Shown: positions 23,270 through 35,370 of the stretch, piece by piece
Position numbering within the stretch: position 1 is the stretch's first letter
Layout: every line of letters starts with the position of its first letter
NCBI GenBank assembly: GCA_004009845.1
Contig: RMBW01000058.1
Coordinates: 62,001 to 126,000, forward strand
Source: Davidsoniella eucalypti
Taxonomy: Eukaryota; Ascomycota; Sordariomycetes; Microascales; Ceratocystidaceae
DNA length: 64,000 nt
Direction: 5' to 3'
Position numbers and translations under genes: made by a program
Notes under the pieces: model-generated
What the model saw: only the letters and a program-made list of their open reading frames with translations
What the model was told of the DNA's origin: nothing
Databases searched by the model: none

Positions 23270-23475
23270 ATTTTATCAAGGTGGAAATGGAGCTCTTAAG
23301 AGCTATGTAGCACCTCGAAGATACACAGCCCTGAACTATTACTAGTATACAATATAAGGTGAAGGACAACCTACTTTTCGACAGTAACAGGCCACTGAGA
23401 TACAGAACACTTGTTATGGTTTCGTTATATGCTATTCCTGCGTATTTCAACTTCTAATCCTTTCCTACAATTCCT
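23270..23475 (-). repeat. Dispersed repeat R2, longest copy
   Basis: About 200 bases shared with two partial copies at 47629-47790 and 47880-47972. Conserved blocks include AAGGTGGAAATGGAGCT, GCTATGTAGCACCTCG, GTGAAGGACAACCTA, GGCCACTGAGATACAGAACA and TTATGGTTTCGTTATATGCT. On the minus strand the unit runs into an A-rich tract (23251-23259 on plus is T-rich). No coding capacity is seen. Confidence 0.8.
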
Positions 23476-26400
23476 CTCTTCTGTATTTGTAGGCACGGAC
23501 GCCTTCGGTAGATGGATGTGCAAAGTGGGTGATCGGCGGTTCAAAATAGCAGTCCAGCTCGGCATTGTATCAGGCGACCAAAAACAACGAAAATATACGG
23601 CTTAACGAGTTCTTCTCTGTTCTCTTTCTACCGAGCCGCGTGCTTGTTCATATTGACGCTGTTGGTATTGAGTTCTTTGGTTCAATGTTGGTTGGGAAAG
23701 ATCAAAACCAGTTGTATGTGGTCCGCGTTACGCGCCGAAGCTTACAACTACAACCTGTGTGAGAAAACAACCAGCCTGTTGGTTTTTAGCTAGCCGGCCG
23801 GCCGTTGATTCCAAGACGCCATTCTAGGTGCCAAAGTGGCAGACCAAGAATCGCCTGCAAGGGACAGGCCAAGCCTGGCAAGAAGGATATATAGTAGCAG
23901 CCAGCTATATAGAGAGATAAATTCATGTGCAGCAGCCTACTTTAAGCTAGATACTACCACGATAGCACGTATCGGTAAATAAGTATGGCGTGGTATACGG
24001 ATTTCCAGATTCGTATTGCGGGCGCTGAAACCGACTTTCGGGTTTGTTTTGTGTAGACATGTACCACTTGTTTTTTGATGGCTGACTACGCTGTATTTTT
24101 AGAGCATATCGGCCTGTAAAGTATGCTTGCCAACCCTTCCAATCTTCTCGTTCTAATCATCTAATCATAGGGGACTTCACCGCCAAACTGCGGACCCGAA
24201 ATGATAGCTAGGGGAGAAAATGGACATCGTCCTAATGCATGCCAAATTGATGCAATGTGCCATAGACAGGGTCAGCGATCATTATGCCGGCTTGCTGCCG
24301 CTGGACAAACACTACATAATAATGTATCTGAACACGTACACAGCACTGTAATACGCTGCCGCGCCCCGGGGGCTGGTTATCGGAGGCGATGGACGGAATG
24401 TGCATGTATACCAAATTCAAGGCTAGCGAACGCAGACTATGATTGTATGCTAACACGATTTTTTCATCATTTTTTTCATCAATTTTTTTTTTTCCACATA
24501 ACCTGTAATTCTAATAGGATATTTTAGAGTGCCGGAAGAAATCGGTGGACCCGGCCGGCGAGAGAGTCTAGATCTGCAGCTTTGGCCTACTTGGGGGTCT
24601 GTATTTTTCTCATTTGTTTCTTTCTTTATAGATTAGAGATTAGCCCTTTTCTCGCATATTTGGGCTTTTTTGCTCTCTCCGCGACGGGGCTTGAAAAAAT
24701 GATCCACGGGGGGCACCAACCTAAAACCCAGCCGCAGCGCAACGCTGTCGCGCCAGCCAACCAAATCAAGTGAAATATGTTGTCCGGCCCAGTGCATTTA
24801 ACAGAGTGGTCCGTATCCTTCAAAGTAAAGAAGAGGACAAAAAAGCCTAAGCTCAAGCCCAGCGGCGCCTTGGCGAAAACAAAAAAAGCCAAAAACACGT
24901 CCCAATGTTGAGGCCGCCCGGGATGGAGCTCGGGTGCCGATTTCCAAAGGGGGGCTTTTGACTGGAACGCAATAGAAAAAAAGAAACGAGAAAATTAATT
25001 AAAACATAAATGATAGAGCCCGACCTTGATCGGCTGATGATACGAAAATAGAGACAGCTAGTTACAAGAAAAAAAGGAAGAATAAAACATCCCGCATGAG
25101 CCCATTCATCAGGGAGGAAAATGCGAAATGGCGTATTCTTTCTTGGGGCCCGACCACGGACAAGTAAGACTCCTTGGAAATCGGAAACCAGTAGCAGTAC
25201 AAGCAACGGGAGAAGGGGCCTAGCAGCCCGTGGCCCGTGTGCGATCCGAGAGTTGGATAGAGAGAGACTTGAGTATTACTGTTGCTAGTCATCAGTGCTG
25301 ACAATCATGCGGAATAAACGGATGTTGGCCCTATTTTTGAAATCAAATCACTGGGTTGCTTGGACAGCATTATTTGCATTTTGTGCTCTGCGTGATTATA
25401 CATCTCTCTTGGATCAATGTCCTAAATATATCTGGGCTGCTCTTCTGAGACTTGAAATGTGATTGACACTTTATGCCTCTCTGCCTGATGGAACTGCGTG
25501 CCAAAACAGAGATTCTGCCTAACATTATTAAGAGTGAATTAAACAGTTTGCTAGTTAGTAGTAGCTCGGCTCAGTTGGTCGATGGCCTAAACAAGCCCAC
25601 TGTAGCCAACACAGAGTTGCAGATTTTAGCGGTAGTAGGCGCTTGTTAGACTCCCCCGTCTTTTCCGGACCCTTAAAAGTTAGAGCCAAGCAAACAAAAA
25701 AAGCACCCCAAAAGAAAACATCCAACAATGCCACGCCCGCCCCGGCCTGCTCCTTCCGACTTTGTGTCTTTTGTTGCTCCGTAGTTAGTCACCGCCCCAA
25801 AACCCACAGCTTTTTCTGCCTCTATTTACCATAGGCAACTTCCCGCAGCGAAGTCAGTCGCACACTCTTGTCTGCCTTCCGCGTGGTTCTTTCCTTTTCT
25901 TGTTCCATTTAGATATTGCTGCCTAGAAACTTAATTATACATACCTTTCAGACCAAAAAAGTACATTCAACCAAATTTTTTCTTCTTCTTCTTCTTCTTC
26001 TTCTAACATCGTGAAAACCGACCATCATCCTGCAGCTTCGCGTCGCTAATCCCGCTGAAATTTATCGCCAGCTTGTTTTTTTCTCCGCAACACGCAAGCC
26101 TGTTATGTTATAGTGAGTGTCGCGCAGATTTTCTAATTTACTAGCTGCGCGCTTCGTTCGCTCTCTTTGGCTCCCGGCAGCCCCAATTATTTTCTGGCTG
26201 GCTACTCTGCCTATTGCAAGGCCCCCTAGGAATCCTAACCCACTGTACTGTGAGTACTAAGTCTTCTATATCCTTTGTGCATAACTACACTTCACTACAC
26301 CAGCTCTATCTGCCTCCCAGCCGAGCAGTCAGTCTGCCTAAAAGCCGTCGAGATCATCTAGAGTTTAGAACTGAATTCTGTCCCTCCCTTCTTTCTCCCT

Positions 26401-27476
26401 GTGCACACACAAGCATACCTGTAAAGAAGCATACGCGCTCCACGAATTTCCAGATCAAGCATCTTCGCAGTAGCTCATCATCCATCCAAATTACCGCTGT
26501 CTCGCATCGCTTTATCTGGTCCCCTGTCCTGGCTGGACCTTTGACCTTCTGGCTCTCGTTGCGCCGCGCTTCGTCGGCCTCTGTCACCCTGTCACCCCAT
26601 ATCCATATCCTACATCCACCCAACTACTGCGTAGTGCTGAGTAGTGCTACTGCACTGTAAGCAACCGTCGTCACGGGCTAGTTGCTGCAGCTATCGCACC
26701 ATCGGGCCACTGTACTTGTATTAGGTTTGGCTGGATGCCCTGCTGTAGCTGTAGCTGTATAGCGCGTTTCGTCTGAGCCGGCCAATTGCCTTCATCGTCG
26801 TCTTGGCAGTGGTCTATAGTAGAAGCTCACTTCCACAAACTGAGGCTTTGTTCACTGTGGAGGCGACGAAGCTGCATCAATCATCTCGATAATTGAGCCA
26901 GTGAGTGGGTGCATAGCCCGCTATTTATCTACTAGTTCGGTGATTGCCCATTTCTTAAGCATTCTGCCTTGATTCCATCTTTTTGTTCTTTTTTTGGGCT
27001 TGTGCATTCTGATACCGGCACCTGACCTCGGCCACCGGCCATCCGGGCGTTCCTCAGCCAAAATCTCCAGCATTGGCTCCGGCCTCCACAATTTCTTCCC
27101 ACGCCTTCTGTTCTTGGCCTGCCCTCTTTTTATCCTGCCCCGTCGCCCCCCTCTTCCCTTCTCCCTCCCTCCTTCTTTCTTCTTCTTTCCTTTTCCTCTT
27201 TTTTTCTTTTCCTTTCTTTTTTTGCTATCTACCCTTAGTTCCCCCCGCTACCGTCGACCACTTTCTCTTTCCCTCTTTTTTCTTTTTCTTTCTACTACAC
27301 TGAATACTGCCTGCCTGTGCTTGTCGCATCGCAGTCGGCCACAATACTCGCTGCTCTACCCGACGTCTAACCTACTCTCTTCTGTTCCATTGCAGACAGC
27401 ATACTGGTATTCCCTCATCGACAAAAGCTCGCATCGACTTTAATCATCGCATACTTCTTTAATTCTATAATCGAAA

Positions 27477-30400
27477 ATGTCGGCTCCTGTTCGACAGACT
27501 GCCCTCAGGGCCGGAGGCGCCTGTGTTCGCTGCCGTAAAGGCAAAACGCGTTGTGTATATGAGAACGGCCGCGCTCCATGTCGTAACTGTGCCAAGGGAA
27601 TGCACGAATGCTTCCTACCCAACGATGCCCACGCTCATGTTCACGGCCAAACTCCCACTAGAACTGTGAGCCGTCCAGCACGCGAGAGTCTCCCGGCTTC
27701 TGCCAATGAGCGTTCATCTACTCAGCACGCGCCTCGCTCCGGTGGTTCCCAGCCCGACAAGTAAGTACCAAAACTCCATTGTTCGCAATTATGCTATCAC
27801 CCCAATCTCTTCTCCATCTTGCCATGCTCAGCTGCACTTTGCGCTGCTTGCCAATGGCTGTCACGCCCCTATTCTTCTTCGGGCCTCACCTAGGTTGCTG
27901 GTCCCACAAATCCCCGCCTACCGAAAGCCCGCTCCGCTAGATAATTTTGGTTTAAGTCAAGTCGGCCTATGCCCTTTTTTGTCTTACGACTTCTAGCCTG
28001 AATTTAGAGAGCTATTGCTGGGGGCCCCATGTCATAGTAGCTGTACCATTTTGGTGCACTTTTCTTACATATTTTTCTGAGCTGCGTTCAGTCGATCCTT
28101 CTATCGGAGCGCCGTTGGTTGCATTAAACCAAGAAAATAGTTAAAAATGCCAGTTCCATGCAAACCCTCCTCAACGCTTGCTGGGCTCGTTGTAATCAGT
28201 GAGCGAGGGTCAAGTAAGAAGGGGCGCAGCTTGCCTGGCAAGCACAGGCTGCAGAAAAAACAAGACATGAAATCAGCCGCCGCAGATGATATGATTACTC
28301 GAGGCACAAGCCGCTGTATTCCATTCGTGGGTCTAGGGCGGGCAAAATTCACCTTGGAAAACAAAGCCTGGGCCAGCTCACAAGCTCGTCATCGCCCAGA
28401 GTACCTTTCGGGACTTTCGGGCGGTTTGATTGGCTTGTTCTCCTGCAGTCCTTCTGTTACAGCCTCCGGAACGCCTTAGCCTCCGTTTTGGTGCCAAAAG
28501 ACAGTCTACCATGTGCCAGCGCCTATGGCCCGAACGAGATACCCCTGTATAGCGCTCCACGAGCATTGTCTCTTTTCCTCCTTGATTTTGCGGTCGTCAG
28601 TTGCCCGCGTAGCGTCTTGAGGCAAATTTGCTTCGGCTCACAGGCGACTCCAACTCCTATTGCCGCGTCCGCTTTTCCATCAGTTGCTCCTTGGCTGCAC
28701 GGCCTCCATAGCCCAAAACATTAGCGGATTTTTCTCGTTCTCTCCTAGCTCCACATGAACTAACCCGGCCTTCTCGTTTAGGTTGGTTCCCGAATTCGCG
28801 GCCGAATGTGAGAGAGTCGTCTCCAAGTCGTTCCCGGCGTCAATCGCCTTCCACAAGCCATCATTTGTGACCCAGATCAAGAACTACAGCACCGAGCTGT
28901 CTGTTGCTTATGGCATGATGTCCTGTGCCGCTAGGTATGTTAAAATCTACCCCTGTTTACTTCGTACTATAAACCCTGGTATTATCACCATGATTATCCC
29001 TGGGTTGGGCTCTTTAATTTTCGTGCACTGCTCTGCTCCTTTAAAGTACCCACTTTTTCGGATCGTCAGATTCGGAGCCCGGGTTTTGCCACGATAAACA
29101 TCGATTCTACTATCACAACCTCATACCAAAATCTCGTACCATTTTTTAACAATCTTGATTAGATCTTCAACTAGCTTGATCCGTCGCTATGGTGGAACTC
29201 TAGGTGCGACCGGTGCTGCCGAGCACTTTGCTCAAAAGGCTATTTCTCGTATCAACGAGACTATGCATAGCCCATCGTTGGCCGACATCCAGGCCATGTG
29301 CCTGATCGTTATTCACGAGTGGGGCTCCCGTAACGCGGTCCGCGCTTACATTTACCTGGGTCAGGCCGCTCGTATGCTGCAGATGTACCGCATTTTGAAC
29401 GCTCACCAACATCAGTCCGACAGCGACCGTTTCCTGCGTGAAGAGTCGTTCCGCCGTACTCTTTGGTTGGTATACGTTTTAGATTGCATCCTGTCTAGCA
29501 CACCTGGTCGTTACCCGGCTCTCTCTGCCGCTGACATTGTCGGTGTTGCATTGCCATGCACTGATGTCAACTTTGCGTTCGGCAATGCTGTCTACGTCAA
29601 GACTATTGCTCTCGAGGACCCATCCGGCATGCCCCCCGGTGCCACTATCGACGAGATCGGCGAGTTTGGACACGTTGTTCTTGCCACTCGCATTTGGCGC
29701 AACGTTGTTCACGCGCTGACCGTTTCTACCGTCCAGAACTTCAACGAAATGGAGTTCTCTTCTCTAATGGCTGAGATTGACCGCCTTCGTTCCTCTTTGC
29801 CGATGCAGTACGTCGACAAACAGGGACAAATCAGTCTTCACATCACGATGGGCTCTGGCACAACATATGCCATGATCCACTCGATCTTGCATTGCGCGAC
29901 CATCTTCATCCATCGTCGTCGTTTACTGCAGTATGTGTCGACTGAGCAGCCTGGGTGGCGCAACCTACCGCAATGTCATGACATCATCGACCGTCTTATG
30001 ACTTCCTGCCACAGCATTACCTCGATGTTGATGGCCCTTGAGATGAGCGCGGATAAGGACACTCTCCTCAACTTCCCCATCTTCATGCTATTTGCCACTT
30101 TCACAGCTAGTTCGACTGTAGCATACCTTTCTCTGAAGGGCTTGACCCCTCCTAGTGCTGTTGAGACTGCTGCTACAATCGTCAAGGACGGTCTCCATCT
30201 TATGGACATTAGCGTTGAGATCTGGCCACTTATCTCTTCATGGTCGCGTCACCTCGCAGTGATGCAGCGTGTTCTTAACAACGACGCGGCCGCTGCTGCT
30301 CGCAGCTCCAGCGCCGGTATCACTGGTGGATCCACGAACTTGACTGTCCCTCACATCCAGCGTAATTCTCCTTCAGTCAAGGACGATGCAGGTTCAAATG

Positions 30401-30750
30401 CCGACACCAACCCAGATGCCATGGACTACGACCAGGGTAATGCCGTCAACTCTGACACCGCCCGTGGTGATTCAGAGCCCCCCATGCAGCGTCGTCCTGG
30501 TGGCATTGCTACGATCAACGGTGGCACTAGTGGTGTTCCTACCCCTGGTCGTGGCTCTTCCCCCAACAACGCTACGTCTACAAACGGTGATCGCCAGCCT
30601 ACCCCTAACGCGGAGATCAAGACTGAAGCTCCTTCTGTCCACTCCGCTTCTGCTAGCATGGACATGACCTCTGACGAGCTATGTGCTGCGTTTGAGAAGC
30701 AGCTTTTGGAGCTCGATGACTTGGCTGCTCTTATGGGTGGTGGTGTCTAA
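27477..30750 (+). CDS. Zn2Cys6 fungal transcription factor
   Basis: Exons are 27477-27760, 28782-28934 and 29163-30750, giving 674 residues. Residues 16-45 form the binuclear zinc cluster C16-x2-C19-x6-C26-x8-C35-x2-C38-x6-C45, with the basic RKGKTR between. Exons 2 and 3 encode the middle homology region of fungal regulators (about 100-470), with VPEFAAECERVV, then HSPSLADIQAMCLIVIHEWG, then YIYLGQAARMLQMY and RRTLWLVYVLDCILSSTPGRYPAL. The last 170 residues are Ser/Thr/Pro/Asn-rich, ending in an acidic-hydrophobic tail (FEKQLLELDDLAALMGGG) that could be an activation segment. Intron 1 is 1,021 bases (GTAAGT, GAACTAAC, TTTAG); intron 2 is 228 bases. Both junctions keep frame. It binds DNA as a regulator in the nucleus; its targets are unknown. 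The flanking non-coding space (9.6 kb before, 1.8 kb after) is the largest of any gene here. Confidence 0.9.
27761..28781 (+). other. 1.0 kb first intron of the Zn2Cys6 gene
   Basis: Other introns in the window are mostly 50-230 bases. This one separates the zinc cluster from the rest of the protein. It contains an open frame at 28147-28479 with no recognisable features. The ends GTAAGT and GAACTAACCC...TTTAG are good splice signals. Confidence 0.7.
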
Positions 30751-32528
30751 GCATTGTCTTATCCTATCTGTCCTATTCGTCTCGAAATCTAGAATGAAAA
30801 TAATGTCGGCTGCAGTCATTTATATAATGGCTTGTCTATTGCTTTCTCGACGAGAAGCTTAGCTCTTTTTTTTCTTTTTCTTCTATTTAGATACCGCATC
30901 AACTTTCTTATTTGCTGCGTTTGCAATATGTTGTTCTCACGAATAACGTTTTGAATTTTGTTGTTTCTTTGTTTTGTCTCATCCCCCGGCTTCTGGTTTT
31001 TTTTTTCTCGTCACTTTGGGTTTTGCTATTGCATATTTCGCGCATATGTAATCACCGGGTTTATCTTTTTTTTTCTCTCTCTTCTTTCTTTATTATTCAG
31101 GTTAATGCCTTCCTATCTACTTGCCGTTACAATGGAGGTGAAACTTGCCTTGTTATCTTGTTATTGGTTTTTTTTCTTTTTTTTGCTCCATTGTGACTGA
31201 CTGTCTTGTAAAGCGGACAGTCAAGTTTCTAGTCATGTATCATCTCTCATGTAGCCTTTGGTTTTTTTTCTTGGTCCCTATTTCTTTTGAAGATCGGATG
31301 CAACCTTTGGATCTTTTTTTCTCCTTGTTTATTTTTTTTCTATTATTCTCTTTTTTCTCTAGTTCTGTACCAAGCGTTGGTGTTGGGTATCACAAGCCGG
31401 GATAATAATTTGGCTTTTTATTTTATTTTCCCTCTCTTTTTCATATTGACGAATGCGGCTCAATCAATATGTTGATTATTTTTTTCTCTCTTAAGAACAC
31501 AACAAAAAACCCGAAATGTTCCCAACTACACAATATTTTGACCGTGTCTATCGATTCTCAACTTTTTTCGTCTTTTGTATCGTTTGTCCTATTGGTATTT
31601 TGATTGTTATGAGGTTTATTTATCCAGATGTTATATCCTGAGTCACAGTCTGCCACTAAAATTGAATATTTACCCCCATGATGAACCACGCGCAAGCCAC
31701 ATGAACGCCTCAGCGAAACCGTGATTGTTAGCCAATCGCTTCATGGAATATGTCTAAGCCTTGAAACTACTGTAGACCTCGATCTTTTGATGGAAACTTA
31801 TAGAAAGTCCAAAATATTGTAGACTAGACCGGCTGCAGCATGAGTGGTTATCAGTTACAAACGTTTCCTCAATTTTTTGAGGTCCTTCTCCCACCTTCTA
31901 GCCTAAAATTACAACATCTTCTTTCTCATGTCAATTTGGTCTTCGTAGTAGTTTGTTGTTGTCGTTGACTAGCATGGCCGAATTTTTTTCTTCTTCGGGC
32001 ATATGCATAATATATGTTACACACATAATTTCAACTCATTGTAAGATATTCTTAGAGCATGTCAAAGTCTAATGTTAGCGCTCTTGAGGCTCGTACTATT
32101 GAAGTATGTGACTTATGTGTTCATTTTCTGACATAAGGTCTCTTGATTACAACAGTATATAGTAGTGTGGACAAGCAGATTTCATCAAGATCGAATGTAG
32201 AGCTAAGAAGATTAGGTTAGTGCTGCTCTGCTAGGCCGGCTTTTGGCAAGTGACTTGCTTTGACTTATCTATTGCCGCAATCGATAGGTACATATACAAG
32301 TTTAGGCAGCTACGACAAATCATAATTTACTACGAAGAGGGCGAAAAGTACTAATAATTTGCACTACAAAACAAAACAAAACAAAACAAAGCTGGATCTT
32401 TGATTTCAACTTCCTGTTTTTACACTCTTCATCATATGCACAATTCAAATTATCATAACAAATATTCCTTTTCTTATCTTGTGTTATTAAGTTTATATCT
32501 AAACTTCATTTCTGCATCTATTAGAAAT
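30751..32528. other. 3' flank of the regulator, T-rich, no gene seen
   Basis: Long T-rich and CT-rich runs (30860-31490) follow the stop codon and give spurious hydrophobic open frames. A short (AAAAC)n array lies at 32366-32390. No supported gene. Confidence 0.55.
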
Positions 32529-33797
32529 ATGCCTTCAACAGCTTTACCTGGTCGACCCCGCAAGTTTTCACCTCCACAATGCGGATTTAGATGTAACATC
32601 TTATTCTACCATCCCGGCTACCCTGGCAATCTCTTGCAATACTCAAGCTCCCGCGAGTCGATGCTGACGATTCTGACGGATTCGGTGTTCATCATAGAAC
32701 AGCGCTTGTTGCTTGCCAAATTGTCTCTGGAAACCGCTTTGAAGAGGGCTACTTCACCTTGACTCAAGATGGTGAAGCTATACGGACTCCGCTTGATGGC
32801 GTATTGACGGAGAAACGATACTATTTTATGATTGATGGTTGCGAGTGTATATATAATATGTTTCAGTCCTCTCTTTTTCTATCATTACTCTTTCAGTAAG
32901 CTTGCAGAACTAACTTAACTGTCCATCACTAGAGCCATATCCTATCGTTCCTACGTTTCGAGACTGGGATTTCCCTCACGACAAAATCCCACAGCTCTGG
33001 AAAGACGCTTCAAACCATTCTTCTACTAGTTCAATATCAGAGTGTCTCATCACAAAGACAAGCCATGATTTTGAGAGTTCTCATCTTGTCCCCAGAGAAG
33101 AATTAACCTGGTATGAGAGAAATCGAATGCATCTATATGGAATCACTGGTGCCAATCCCAATATTGATTCTAATATATGGAACGTCATACTACTTCGAGC
33201 CGATCTCCATCACTGCTTTGACCGGAGGGAATTCGTAATTGTCCCAAAGCCCTGCTTCTCCGATGGTCACGCACAGCTTGTAACCAAGTTTGCCACTCAT
33301 TGCATCCGTGATAGTGCTACTAAACTCTGGCCAACATACCATTATGTGGAGGTTGAGATACCTGGAGTTATGGTCCCATATCTCTTTGCTCGATTTGCTT
33401 GGTCGATTTTCATTCATGTCAAGTGCCTACTCACTACTACCTCAAATAAGGGCTGCAGAATCATGTACTATGAAAAGACGTCAACTGGGGATCTCGAGCA
33501 AACAACAAAGTGGGTTCCCAGAGCTGAGCTCTTGAAGAGATACAGTGGTGGTGGAATTCAAGGCGTCAAGGCGTCTTCAAGCTCAAAGAGAAGAAGAGTA
33601 GCTGACGATGACGGAGATATATGGGGAGTCTATGGAATGTATGGGATTGACTATACAAATATAGAAGGGCCCTTTGGAATATAGGGGATGGCTATACCTA
33701 TATCGATTCTGGGATGGATGGGGATGAATATGATTATGATCTCGATGACAAAGCGGACGGAGAAGAAGCCGACAGTTCGAGCATTGAATCAATATGA
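32529..33797 (+). pseudogene. Fungal HNH-nuclease-domain protein, frameshifted
   Basis: The frame from ATG 32529 gives a family-like start (CNILFYHPGYPGNLLQ), but the continuation LPRVDADDSDGFGVHHRTAL and ACQIVSGNRFEEGYF is in another frame from about 32640. An intron of unclear limits lies between about 32845 and 32935. The second part carries EPYPIVPTFRDWDFPHDKIP, then SSHLVPREELTWYERN, then NIWNVILLRADLHHCFD and FVIVPKPCF. These are the conserved HNH residues (His in SHLVP, Asn in NVILLRADLH, His in DLHHCFD). A stop at 33682 is followed by an acidic open tail in a third frame to 33797. So at least one and probably two frameshifts exist. Such proteins are common and multicopy in filamentous ascomycetes; their function is not established. 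Confidence 0.75.
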
Positions 33798-34366
33798 CGC
33801 GAGAAGAATCTTAGAGGGAGGCAATAAATGTATTTGATTTCAAAAGAGTCTTTAAAACAACACTTGGTTTGGCCTACTATAGACAAACTAAGCTTGGAGT
33901 ATTGCTTGTGCAGCTGTGCTTCTTTTCCTCAATACTCTGACAGTTTTGACGGGCATATCTGAAACGGGCCTCTCTGTGCTACCTACGAACGTCATAGCAC
34001 CAATGCCAATGCCATACTGTAGGATTTCAGCTCTTTATATGTCAATAACCTAAGAAGTAGGGACACAGGGCTCAAATTTATTCTATTCGCTTGGTCTTCA
34101 TGCTGGCAATGATTTATCTCTTAAGTCGTTTTCCCGACATCTCCTCTCTCGATCGTTCCACTCACTGAACTACTCACGGCCCTATTACTTTCTTTCGGAC
34201 TTCATCTACATGCTACATGCTGGCCTGGCCTAGATTCTTCTCGCTATCATGTGTATCTTCATTTCTTATGCATTCGCTCATACTCGGACTTGGCCGAATT
34301 TGACCAGTCATTCTGTTTTTTTTCAATCAAGACTGTTTAAAGCAGACAGCTCCTTTTTTTTACTAC

Positions 34367-35370
34367 TCACTGTTCTGGTAAAGCGGCCACCCGGTTTGGA
34401 TTTGGTAAATCAATGACCATGAGTTTCTTTGTTTGGGAATCAAAGAGAACATTCCTAGCCTCCAGATCTCTGTGTTCCACGCCACAGTACCTGGCTTGCT
34501 GGGTAATGGCCTGCAGATATTCGTAGTGTTCACCAAGTCTTTCCACGGATTCTCCAGCATAAGCCATCAAGAGAACATGTCTACAGTCATGGAGCTGAAC
34601 CAACAGGCTCTGTTTGATATCAATCTTACCAAGACAGGCTGGAATAGACTTTCCCTGGAGATTACTTCAGTCTTAGGTAGACATCAATCTCATTCTGAAG
34701 CAACCGGAGAGACTCTGCTTCAATTGCTTTGCCAGCCAGAGTGTATCCAAATGGATGTGCAGTGGCCTTGGCTAGATTTCCAATAGCACCATACTGTTTT
34801 CAACACATCAAGGTCATTGTCGAGACTAGTATCCATCTGAGTCTTGGTAGTCTCCAGGAGTTGAGAGACCCCAATGGAATGCTTATTCGAGGCAGTATCT
34901 GTGTTTGCCTTTCTGTGGAGTGAAACATTAGGACAATGTTCATCCAGACTTTGGTGATGCACAAGGCTATATAGGCATTGCTGTGTGCAGTATCTCTCCC
35001 GTGGAGGTCGAATAGGTAGAGAGCCAGTAGCTCCAGTAGCTTGATGGTCTAATGTTGCCTAGCCAAGGCTGTCGTTAGTACTGCTGCTAGTTCTGTTGTC
35101 GGGGATATCACTGAGATTGATCTCTATAGCGGTCAGGCAGGTAGATGAGTCTAGATTTCGGTTCAGCCTGTGCTTGTTGGCTATCCATTGGCTAGTGTCA
35201 AGATATGGACAACTGGTATCTGCTTGATAGAATCGATCTCTATTTCAATGACCTGGGGATCTTGAGGACCATCTTCCTCTGTACAGAGTGGTATACTAGA
35301 TATAGACTCTCGAGGAATAGAAAGATAGTAGGATGATATACTAGGATCATCTTTATCTTCAACCTATGAG
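34367..35370 (-). pseudogene. Fungal-type protein kinase (FunK1-like), degenerate
   Basis: Reading leftward from about 34960, kinase-like blocks lie in different frames. One contains GYTLAGKAIEAESLRLLQNE and a VYLRL ending, followed by a stop. The next frame has LQGKSIPACLGKIDIKQSLL and HDCRHVLLMAYAGESVE. It continues into the catalytic loop EHRDLEARNVLF and KKLMVIDLPN. This order, with GYxxxGK, then LQG..IP..LG, then H-R-D and ..ID, matches fungal-type kinases. The HRD Asp and the RN are kept, but the DFG-like Asp is in IDLP. At least two frame changes and several stops (also in 34980-35360) show it is broken. Such kinases are a fungus-specific, expanded family. Confidence 0.65.

Larger units (their letters stand above)
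17897..27476. other. 9.6 kb region with no recognisable gene, upstream of the Zn2Cys6 regulator
   Basis: No open frame here shows a domain, a signal peptide with a plausible body, or conserved composition. The left end is the promoter of the DHA2 exporter and includes the 14-base palindrome AACTACATGTAGTT (18394-18407). Two dispersed repeats lie at 22277-22325 and 23270-23475. The right 1.5 kb is pyrimidine-rich, including (TTC)n at 25980-26004 and a strong CT tract at 27100-27300. It probably contains the long promoter and leader of the gene at 27477; a non-coding transcript is possible. Confidence 0.5.

Noticed and set aside
26214..26660. 148-residue open frame upstream of the Zn2Cys6 gene
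   Set aside because: It lies in the pyrimidine-rich leader region and its Ser/Leu/Pro content follows from that composition.
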